Assembly: GCA_009760855.2 (NCBI GenBank)
Contig: WPIO01000079.1
Location: forward strand, 1,685,501-1,749,500
Reading direction: 5' to 3'
From: Cristatella mucedo
Taxonomy: Eukaryota; Bryozoa; Phylactolaemata; Cristatellidae
DNA length: 64,000 nucleotides
Positions 1 to 10,834 of this stretch are shown piece by piece. The stretch's first letter is position 1. The number at the start of each line of letters is the position of its first letter. Made by a program: the position numbers and the translations under genes. The notes below the pieces were generated by a model that ran no database searches, was not told the origin of the DNA, and was given only the letters and a program-made list of their open reading frames with translations.

Positions 1-19
1 GCTGGAGAATTATCCACAG

Positions 20-800
20 CTCACTCAAAGTACAAGCGGGTTTCAGTTCGCATGCGATAGCCTGCAGACTTCGTCTCACGAAACCAAGAGAAAGTGAGAA
101 AACATAGCTGGTCCAGGAGGGCAGCCAAGGTAATGAGTAGTACGGAAGTAGCAGGTCGGTACGGCTGAAAAGGATGAGCCACAGTCAGCAGCAGGAGAGT
201 CGAAGTCACTGAATAAGAGCTGCTGCTGAAGTTTCACTGTTTAGGACCCGAAGAGTATAAGCTTCTGTCGCCAACGGACTTTAAGCGTAAGAATGGAACA
301 GCTGACTTATTGCCAATAGAGAACCTGAGGGCACGAAAAGGTTGAAACTGGTTCAGCAGTTCAGCTTGGTATGTATTAGCCAAGCCGTGGCAGGCCTTGT
401 GAGTCAGCGGTAGAAATTCACTCTGTGTGACCGTCGATCAGCAGCAAGTAGTCACAGCTCCTTCAGCAGATAAGACATGTGGCTGAACGTCGGGGATTTG
501 TCAACTAGCCTTGCAGCAGTAATCATTAGCAGCTACGGCGGCTTAAAGGCTTTTTTCGGTAGCCCCGCCAAAATGGAATTTTAATAGTCGAGCCTAGACA
601 GTATTAGTGAGCTAGTTAAATTTTTTGCTAGCCGCCGTGGTAGACAGACAGTCCCTAATCTTAGTTAGGGAACGGACATACTGGCTTGCTTCGGAGGCAG
701 TCTTCTGAATGATATTTTCTGGCTAACACGGTGCTGCACAACAGCACCACCTATTAGATGAGGAAAGTCTCATAGTCCAGCCACACGCTTGCGATGTCCT
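20..800 (-). mobile_element. LINE-A 3' fragment, diverged
   Basis: Minus-oriented and aligned by eye to the other LINE-A copies: the 3' motif around CAGACTTCGTCTCACG at 66-81, the GCCAACGGACTTTAAGCG block near 270 and the downstream-of-RT part near 790. Highly diverged and cut at or near the window edge. Confidence 0.6.
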
Positions 801-945
801 GACTTCACTACCTCGACCTTGAAGTTCGAGCCTAGCTAGAACATGCCGTGCCCCCGTCTATTTATAGCCTGCTCCCATTCTGATCTCAGTCACACCATCT
901 GCTGCTCCGTGCCAATAAAACGTTCCAACGCTCTCGCTGCAGCGT

Positions 946-1135
<190 letters not shown>

Positions 1136-1139
1136 GCCC

Positions 1140-2565
1140 AGTGACCCGCCGTGCGAAGTTGTGTCCTTTCGATGTCTCGCATGTAGGAGACATCCATCCG
1201 TCTATGGAGGCGACCTGGCCCTATCGATGTCCCTACGACCATACGCCAGCCAGCGAAAACGGCACCCTGAGCTTGAGCGCATGACTGGATAGGCTAGGAA
1301 CTCTGATAAGATTTTTTTCTCGGATTGCTAAAAGAGCATCGACGAATTTGGCACTGACCGGCCGCAGAAATGGCGGGAAATATTTCGACTCGGCGGATAA
1401 GGGAGAACTCGGCGTGGCGCATCGATGATAGGCCTCGTCTGGTAGGCCTCGTCGCCGGACTTTGATACGGCTGTTTACGACCGTTTGAGGAGGAAATTTC
1501 CCTTAACTGACTACTTATGTGCTGAATGTTAACCGAATCTGCATTAACTAGCTGCTTTGCACCGATACATATCGAGTCACTTACAATGCTGCCTCGCCTC
1601 TTCCGCTTTAATTGAATTTATCTATTTCAGTAAAGCAGTGATTTCACTCCTAGTAATTCTAGTCGTACCGACGGTATACCGCAGCTCGAGCTCGGGGGAG
1701 AACCAGAGCAGGAATGACTGTTGTAGACCGAACCGAGCTACTGGGCAATGCCCGGCGAAGAGAAAAGCGACTCGGGGCCGCACTAGGCTTCATAAATATA
1801 GTTCGATGAAGGGTGAACCACCGTCTGCGGTAACCCCCCCCCGGGCAACTGGAAATTTTAGCGACCACTCAAAGAGAGTTGCTCACTGCCTTTAACAGAG
1901 CTTCAGTATTGCATAGTCACACCAATTGGTCTCGCATTACATGTCACTCGAACTGCGAGCACTAGTTCACCTGCTCTAGTCAAAGTGCTGCAGTTATTTG
2001 CCAGGATTCATAGAATATCCAAGCGTTGTGCAAGTGATGCGACAAATGAGTCCTCAGATTATGGCATGCCGGATTTCTACCTCTAAAAGAATGCGAATCG
2101 CGAGCTAACTCGTGTTGGCAGAACTATGATTTATTACGGTTGATTTCGACCAGGGTGACTTTGGGTAGTGCGAGAGAGGACCTTCTGACTCAATGTGAGG
2201 AGTTTCGGACCTAAATCTATTGGCACACACTCACGCACACGAAAACAGTGTCAATGGTTGACACGATGTAGATCTCTCGCTCGATTATTCCTAGCTCGGT
2301 GCTGAAATCGTTTTCTCGGCACTCTGAGACTTTGTGGGTGAGCACAAATAAATGCAATCGCGGCCATCGCACACAAAGCAGTACAGACTTGAGATAGGAT
2401 TTCGTCCTTCATGTGGAATACGATGTCGCCAGCAAGCAACCTCTCGGTCGGTATTGCATTGACGGTGGCCATTTGGCTAGGCCCAGAGAGCTCACTGAGT
2501 AGGGCAGCTCTAAGCCTATAAGTTTTAGTGGAGCGCTGAGTTGCTTATTTCAAGCAGAATCGAAC
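1140..2565. other. Unassigned sequence
   Basis: No repeat family or coding exon recognised. Short ORFs only; a C8 run near 1837. Confidence 0.4.
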
Positions 2566-2569
2566 AGGT

Positions 2570-2665
2570 GAATGTATTCGACGGCCGAGGTCGCGGGCTG
2601 GAGCGCCATTAAGCATATGTGGCTTGAATAGTGGTTAAAGCTCTCCCAGAGATTGTTCTATGCAA
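2570..2665 (+). mobile_element. SINE-A copy, diverged
   Basis: GACGGCCGAGGTCGCGGGCT then TATGCAAATGAATTATATTA. The head is incomplete. Confidence 0.5.
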
Positions 2666-3112
2666 ATGAATTATATTACATTTCTTTTTTACAAATCTCT
2701 CGCTAAGTAGCCAGACGATCCCTTACAAGAAAGAGCCCCAGAATGTCGAAGTGACCTGCTTAAGGTTCGTCAGGCGAACTTGACCGGTCGGCATAGATCG
2801 TGCATTCTCATTGTGGCTTCCCTCTCTCGTTCAAACGCATTCTGGATGCTGTCTCAGCCAAGGATCGTGAATTTGGTAGAGGCGTCTCTATTCTTTCGGA
2901 CCCCAAGGTCTACAAAACTTGTCGGTAGATGAACATAGTTCTTCCAGTGTCAAACTGTCCTACTTTCAAGAAGGTAGCTAGGACAACTATGCAAAAGTTT
3001 CTTTAAAGTAAAACACAGGATAACGACTGACTATTTGACGACTGTCATACGAGGCTCAAAATTTGGCCGAACCGGTCCTTTCTAGCTCAGGCCAAGTCTC
3101 AAGCTTCTAGCT

Positions 3113-3303
3113 CAGTGGTTCTTGACCTTCCTAATGCAGCGACACATTAATACAGTTCCTCATGTTGTGGCGACTACCCCCATCCATAACATTATTGCGT
3201 GCAAAATGTGGAAATTCGTGATTTCTGATGGTCTTAGGCTGCCCCCTGTGAATGGGTCGTTCGACCTCCAAAAGGGTCGAGACCCATAGGTTGAGAACCG
3301 CTG
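3113..3303. mobile_element. SPIN-like hAT non-autonomous element (MITE)
   Basis: A 191-bp element with terminal inverted repeats: CAGTGGTTCTTGACCT at the left and, read inward from the right, CAGCGGTTCTCAACCT. Inside are CCTCATGTTGTGGCGAC, GATGGTCTTAGGC and GGGTCGTTCGACC, which I recall as the terminal and subterminal words of SPIN/URR1-type hAT elements of vertebrates and some invertebrates. There is no transposase ORF, and an 8-bp target duplication was not recognisable. Confidence 0.75.
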
Positions 3304-3329
3304 TTCAAAAACACTGGGAGCTCGGGTTT

Positions 3330-3765
3330 CCCCGGCGCCTCCTCTCTGTCGCTCGACCCGACGCCCTCTGGCTACTTAAGTTTGCCCACAAAAACTCGAA
3401 CGCATCTTTGTTGGCTAGATTCCCCTGCTTAAAGACCATTGGCGACAGAAGTTTTGGCTCTGCAGGTCCTAGACTTCGCCTCTACAACTCTTACGAAATG
3501 ACAACTACTCTCCTGCTGCCGACTATGGCTCATCCTTTTCAGCGGTCCTGAGCTGCTACTTCCATGATACTGCTCACTACCTCAACTGCTCTCTCCGACT
3601 CTGCTATGCTTCCCACTTTCTCTTTGTTGCACGAGATTGGCTACCGAATGCGTACCGAAAGCCGCTTAGGCTGTGAGTGTTCTACATAAAACTCTCCTTC
3701 GTAACACCCACATAGTCTTAATGGCTTTGTGGAGTAACAGACGGAGATACATTACATTAGCTTGC
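3330..3765 (+). mobile_element. LINE-A 3' end fragment
   Basis: Contains AAAGACCATTGGCGACAGAAG, the CTCATCCTTTTCAGCGGTCC block and the end GGAGTAACAGACGGAG, with a short ATACATTACATTA tail. No reverse transcriptase is left. The 5' side abuts the hAT element at 3303. Confidence 0.7.
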
Positions 3766-4357
3766 CAGCTGTCCCACCAAATCGATTCGCGGGCAGGGCA
3801 CAGGCGGTGCCCGCCCAGACTCTCTGAACGCACGCCGAAGCGAGGGAGCAAGCGCTCCGTTGTCGAGCAGGAAAGGCTGCCCACTCGGACTGGGAGAGCA
3901 GCTCACGTCCGGGGCTCAGCAACAGAAAAATGGGCCCGTGAACGCACCAGGAGGCGAGACACGCGAAGCTGACGTAATCCAAAACAACGAATGTATTCTG
4001 GAAAGCTTACAAGGCCACGAGATGGCAGCTGCATGATGGAATAGCAGCAGCGTGGCCTCTCTACTTCATGAGTTTCTGCAAAAAGACATGCACGTGACAA
4101 ACACGCAGCAGAGATGCACCTAATGCCGCTGCTACTGAGCATACAGCCAGGGCAGTGCACGTGCAAGTGCATACGTACACCGTACCCAGAGGGCAGAACC
4201 GTGCACGATGGCAGCCGAAACGTTCAGCGCAAGGAAGCAACGTCAGGCCGGTACGTCTGCTCATCCAACGCCAAGGCAGGAAGGCGATGGCACCGGGGCA
4301 GCAGGGCGTGGCCAGGCTGGGTAGCGAGCCAGCCGCCGTCGCAGCCGTCAAGCCCGT

Positions 4358-4404
4358 TCAGTCTGACTTGGGCTTGCCGAACGGATCTGACCATTGCCTC
4401 AGCC
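4358..4404 (-). CDS. SMIM20: SMIM20 exon 3 (C-terminus)
   Basis: The acceptor is CCGTTGTAG. The exon encodes [15 protein letters not shown] and TGA, the first G being split across the junction. The WSDPFGK block is the signature end of the SMIM20 family. The 3' UTR should lie below 4358; no clear AATAAA was identified there. Confidence 0.85.
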
Positions 4405-6385
4405 CTACAACGGTATCAGATAGCAAAGCCTCGCAAACGAAAATGGCGGCGCCTCGCGCACTCGACAGGTGCCGAGATGAAAAAACACGGGCACCAACGA
4501 AGACGCAAACGCAAGCAGGAGTCGCCGCGGACCAAGTGCTCGTCCTGCTGCGCAGCTCTCGATGGAGCAAAAGCCAGCCGGCCGGTCGTTTGCCAGGGGC
4601 GCCTAGGCTCGGGCGCAAGCTCGACGGACTTCGATCGAGCTTGCGCGATCGGCAGAGCCCGGGATGCTTCCGTGGATGCACAGTGCTGCTAAAGGGGAAG
4701 CCAAAGCTGAAGTGCGGCCGAGAGGTCAAGGTTGACCTCTCGGCCCCCCCCCCAGCGACGTATAGCCGCGGTCGTGGGCTCGAGCCCACGCCAGCATATG
4801 TGAAGTGCCGGAAAAGAGAAAGAGTTCTGTTATGGCGCTACATGAATGAATTAAATTACCGATGAATCACGTCAGACGATGAATAAGAAAGAAAGACGAT
4901 GCATAAGAAAGAAAGACGATGCATAAGAGAGGATGCGTTCCGCCCCTATTTTTTCTCACTTTTGCCAGGGGCTGGCTTTTCCGGTGCCGTTGTGCAAGCT
5001 GAACTGCTCGAGAATGCCAGAGCGATGAGCTAAGACCGTGGGCGACTCGACGAGGCCGACAAGCTGCAATGGGGGGGGGCTGCCCTCGCCCAGATCTGCC
5101 CTCGCTCCGAACGCTGCCAGCAGAGGCGCAGCCGCAGCTGGGCAGAGCGCGGCTGCGCAAAAAAAAACGCTGGCCTCGTCGTGTGGGCGCGCGACCGCTT
5201 GCTTGGCTCTGGCACGCGGCTAAAAGTGAGGAGAGCCTCGAAGCAGGAAGCGACCTCCGAAAGTGGCCTCCAGCGCGAGAGAAGAATGGTTGGCCTGGCC
5301 TGGGGGGGGGGAGAAGGAGAGGAATGAAGCAGAAGCTGACAGAAGCCAGCCAAGCCACTGACCAGAGCCGCGTTTACGCGAGTCATGGCAGCAGCAGCAG
5401 CTCCAGCAGCCGTGACTCTCGAGGAGCGAGGGTGCAAGGCAGCTGGTTATGCAGCACTTCTCGTCGTCGTCATCGTGCTCCACCGGCCGCTCGTGCACGA
5501 GGCACTTGGACGAAGGCAAGAACTCCAAACGAGCCAGAACGGAGCCACCTGCCGACACACGTGCAAGCACGCCCACCAATGCCGACTGCAGTCCTTTGAT
5601 CGCAAGAGGAGAGGGGCAGACAGGCGTGTTCTGCATGCTGCTGATCTGGCAAGGCAGATTAGACAGTAGACGCTAAGATGAAGGGACGTTGCAGTGCTGA
5701 GTCTGCCGCTGCTGCTGCTGCCGAGTCTGCTGCTGCAGCTACTGAGTCTGCTGCTGCAGTGTACCATGTACTGCTACCATCGTACCAGGAAGCATTTTCA
5801 GCCGGCAGCTGCCTGTTTTCAGAGAGGCTAGAAAAGGAGGGAACCTCAGTACAGCTGCATAAATAAGTTTACTCAGGTCGGCAGAGGGGGGAGAGCTGTG
5901 GCTGCAGTCAGATAGGAGAGCGATCCGCGCACTGGGAGGCAAGAGGCTCCTGAGGTAAAGGGAGAGGGAGGTGTGAAGTCGTAGGGCCAGTCGTGTCAGC
6001 CTGTCCTGCCTGTCGGCATGTCTTGCTCCACTGTTCCTTCCCTGCCCTGCAGCCAATGAGCACAGTATGAGCAGCGATGTAGAGATACTGGCTTGGACGA
6101 GGAGCAGAAGCAGAGAGCAGCCACGTGTGGCCTGCTGGAGCCATCTCAGCCAGATGCTCCGACGTGGAATCGTTTGCAATGCTGGCTATCGTCAAGCCAC
6201 AGACAGGCAAGTAAGGGCCTCAGGAGCATGCAGAATACCAGGCACTGGCAGAGTGACGCCAACATCCATAAACACACACCTGCCCACAGACATATGTGCG
6301 CACGCACACGTATGCACACACACATATGCACACACATACAGACACACATGCGCTCACACACACTCACTAACAGACACACACTACA

Positions 6386-6455
<70 letters not shown>

Positions 6456-6599
6456 CAGACACACACACACACACACGTGCCCAAACACGCACACACGTGC
6501 CCACACACGCATGTGCCCACACATGCACGCGCACGCACGCACACACACATGTGCCCACACACACACACACGTGCCCACGTGCACACACGTGCCCACGCG

Positions 6600-6668
<69 letters not shown>

Positions 6669-8006
6669 CCACGCACGCACACATGCTCACAACAGGTCCA
6701 CGCCCATCCACACACATGCATTAGTACCCTCTTACAGCTGCCTTCTTCACGAGCTGCACAGCTGCAGGTGAATGAGAGAAGGGGGCACCACGATTCGACA
6801 ACTTCCATTTGTATAGTGGCAGAAGAGCCTCAACGGCTATCACCACCGCAGCTTGCAGTTGGCAATAAAGGATCGCCCGCTGCAGGATTCGAACCTGCAC
6901 TCCCTCGGCCGTGAAGAGCGAGTACCTGGCCTCTTAGGCCACCGTGGCCCTAAAGCCACATCTGTGGAGCCAAAAGCAGCTGATGGTCAAAAACGACAAC
7001 TGACTGGCGGCCTTACCCGAGGCTGCGCGGACTTTTTGACGATCAATGTGTGTCATATTCTCCTTCTGCATATCCTCTGCAAACAAAAGCAGGACAGCTG
7101 AGAGTCGGCCACAATGACGTTGACGCTTGCAACACAGATCACACATGCCTGGACCGTGGGCCAGGAATGCTTGGTCGGCCAAATAGCCTTTCTTCGGCCC
7201 TGACAGCACCGGCCTGCCTAGAGTTGCTGGTTCCCAAGTAAAAGGCACGAGAGAAGAACAGCTTATTTAACAGCCTTATCTATATGGCAGCAGAAATGTC
7301 TTATAATAATAATAATGCACTTGATAAAGCGCCCTCAGAGAACTCAATCCCTTTCTAGGCGCTTTACATTTAGCCCCTTTCACTGCTTATGGCAGGGCGC
7401 AACACAGCAGCACCTGTGGTGGGACAATCGAAACCACCAAGCACCCGAGACCACATGGCCTGAGACCACCTGGCCTGAGACCACATGGCGAGACCACCTG
7501 GCTGAGACCCAGCTGGGCCAGCAACCTGCCTGCCAGCCTCCTTAAAGGTACCTGCCTGCCTCCTCAAAGCCACATTTATACCGTGCACCTTGCAGCTGTC
7601 ACGGTCAACCTTCCTTTTTTTAACAGTCTTGCTTCCCATTCTCTCCACCTCCAGTGTGATCCTGGCAGAACTGCTTTTGTTAGGGAGGTAGGAAATGGGG
7701 TCGCCATGCACCTCGTGGTAAATGGTAACCTTCCACGATTGTCTGTATCGCCTGCAGCTCGTAGTGTCCCATAAACTGGGACTCTCGTGGAATGAATGAT
7801 GCTTCGACGATTTCAATCATGCTTTTCACAGCAATGAAGATTGCATGCATTTGACAGGACCTACGATTGATCGTCTGTTCGATTATGCCCAAGATGTAGA
7901 ACCATGTTTGGCTTCTGAGCTTTCATTAAGTCTATACAAGTCTCAAGCCTTCGACTGCCTCCTAGTCTTGATGACGAATGTACCTGTGTGCATGTGTGTG
8001 TGTGTC

Positions 8007-8048
<42 letters not shown>

Positions 8049-8079
8049 TGTGTATATGTGTGAGTATACAGTTATATTC

Positions 8080-8174
<95 letters not shown>

Positions 8175-10799
8175 TATTTATATCATTCATGTATAGTGCC
8201 CTAAAAAAACTTAATCTCTATCCAGGCACTTGACATGTGCCACGGTACTCGACCCCACGACTTCAGTCATCAAATGCATTCACCTTGACCTCGGTCGTTT
8301 GAGGCACACACCTTAATCCTAGGGCCCAACCAGGGTGCATGGGCCAAAGACTCGTGCAGGACTGACGCCAGAAGGAAGCAAGTCTCACCGTGTGAGCTCA
8401 CCTATTTATGGCAGCAATTAGTGGGTCCCTGTGATTCGTCCTTTATGGGCTTATGTGTGCTGACACTGCATGCTGCCATGGGATCGTGTTTCTTTTGCAG
8501 CAACTCCAAATTGCCTAGAAAGCGATTGAGTACTCTGTGGGCACTTTATCGAGCTGGTTTGGTACAGTGGTTAAGGTGCTCGCCCCGATCAAGGTCTGGC
8601 AGAGGTCGCGGGCTCGAGCCCCGAGGCATATGCAAAGCGCCTGAACAAGATTAGGTTCTCTTGGGGCGCTATATAAATGAATTATTTCAAGTGTATTATT
8701 GTAATTATTACTATTGGCTAAACACTGGCGCACCAAACTTGGGGCAAGACTGTGGCTGCTTCCCTGCCTGTTCTACGACTTCCCGTTCGATTGGGTAAAG
8801 AAGGTGAGCCTCGATGGAACACTAGGTAAGGCGGTTGCTTTTCAGCACCTCGGTCCCGAGGACCTGGGTTCGAGTCCTGCAGTGGGCGATCCTTTACTGC
8901 GGTAGTGATAGCCGTAAAGGCTCTTCTGTTGCTACGCAAAGGGGCTGTTAAATCAGCTCGTAGTTTTTATGACACCCACACAGGGCGTGGTCAAGCAACC
9001 GTGTTAGTTCGCGAGGGTCTGGGTGTCTATGCGAGCGGTTCAAGCTACTCTGCTTGACTTGCATAACTAGTTGGGAATCCCTCGAGAACAAGGCTGAGTG
9101 GGCGGGTTTAGAACCGAGCTTCTGCACCGAGATGAACTGTTCAATGTTGTATGTATGTATGTATCTCCGTCAGTAACTCGACAAAGTCATAAAGACCATG
9201 TGGGTGCTACGCAGGAGAGTGTTGTATAGAGCACTCACAGCCTAAGCAGCTTTCGGTACGCATTCGGTAGCAAACAGACTTCGTCTCATGCAACAAAGTG
9301 AAAGTGGGAAGCATAACAGAGTTAGGAGAGCAGTTGAGGTAGTGAGTAGCATAGAAGTAGCAGTTAAGGACCACTGAAAAAGAGGTGCCATAGTCGGCAG
9401 TTGGAGAGTAGATGTCGTTGCGTAAGAATTGTGGAAGCGAGTTCCACAGTCTAGGACCTGCAGAGCTAAAGCTTCTGTCGCCAACTGTCTTTAAGCGGAG
9501 GAACGGGACAGCTAATTTATTGTCCACACAGGACCTGAGGGCGCGAACAGGCTGAAACTGATGCAGCAGTTCAGCTAGGTATGAAGGAGCCAAGCCGTGG
9601 CGGGCCTTGTGGGTCAGCCTAAGAACTTTGCTCTGTATCCTTTGCTCAACCGGCAACCATCCTAGCTCTTTCAGCAAAGGTGACACGTGCTAAAACCACT
9701 GGGACTTGAAGACCAGCCTTGCAGCCATATTCATAGTCCGCTGAAGTGGCATACAGCAGTTCGGTTTTATTGTCATTTAATTTCAGGAAGTTTTCGGCAA
9801 GGCAAGCATTCAGTTTCTCAGTTGCTGCAGCAGATTCCGACGGTTTAAATGACAAATACAACTGAGTATCGTCAGCATAAAAGTGATATCCCATTCCATG
9901 GGCCTTAATCACTTTTCCCAGAGGTTGCGTATAAATGGAGAACAGCAAGGGACCAAGTACAGACCCTTGAGGGACTCCACAGGTGACCCTTCTCATGTCT
10001 GAGACCTGACACCCACACGACACGGATTGAACACGATCAGACAAGTATGATTTAAACCATGCCAGTGCTTCGTCTGCCAGACCGATCGTTGTTCTCAATC
10101 GTTCAAGCAGAACTTCGTGATCAATGGTGTCGAAGGCAGCAGACAGATCTAGCAGAGCTAGGGCAGTGACATTCCCATCGTCGTTGCCACGTAGAATGTC
10201 ATTGTTAACACAGAGGAGAGCAGTTTCAGTAGAGTGCTGCCTCTTGAAACCTGATTGAAATGTTTCTGACATTCCATTATTTTCAATATGTTCAACTAGC
10301 TGCTTAGCAACAATTTTTTCAAGAATCTTTGATAAAAACGGAAGAAGGGGCCAGTAAATGGTTTACTGTCTTATAAATCTGTTTAGTATCCGACTGGCAG
10401 GAATTCAGTTTTCTAATGAAAAAGGAAGCCCTGGCTTTTTTAAGCTTTCGGGTGTAAACTCGAAGGAAGTCTTTAAAATTGACTAGTTCTGCCTCAGACC
10501 CCGATTTCTCGAAACGACGTTCCAGCCTGAGCTTAACACGGCGCATCTTAAGGAGTTTTTTGGTAAAGGTAGGCCGGTGGTCAGACGGTCAACAAGCTCA
10601 CAGCCCGTCCGTATGTCCGCATGCAGCTACCCTCCCCCAAAGACCCCGAAAGGCCCCATTCTAATGCGTAAAACGACTTGGTTGGGCCCACGGGTTAACG
10701 TGCTCACCTTGGACGACCGAGGTCATTGGCTCGAGCCCTGCAGCACAAGCGAAGCATGCCAGGATAGAGATTCGGTTATCATTGAGCGCTATACAGCTG

Positions 10800-10834
<35 letters not shown>

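Noticed and set aside
6067-6914. His-Thr and Cys-Val repeat ORFs on both strands
   Set aside because: Six-frame products of a CA/GT array. The same applies to 22863-23330, 28742-29240 and 61600-62082.
6880-6965. Functional tRNA-Leu gene on the minus strand
   Set aside because: The T-arm is perfect, but the anticodon stem is imperfect, an acceptor stem could not be closed, and the body recurs as SINE-B elsewhere.
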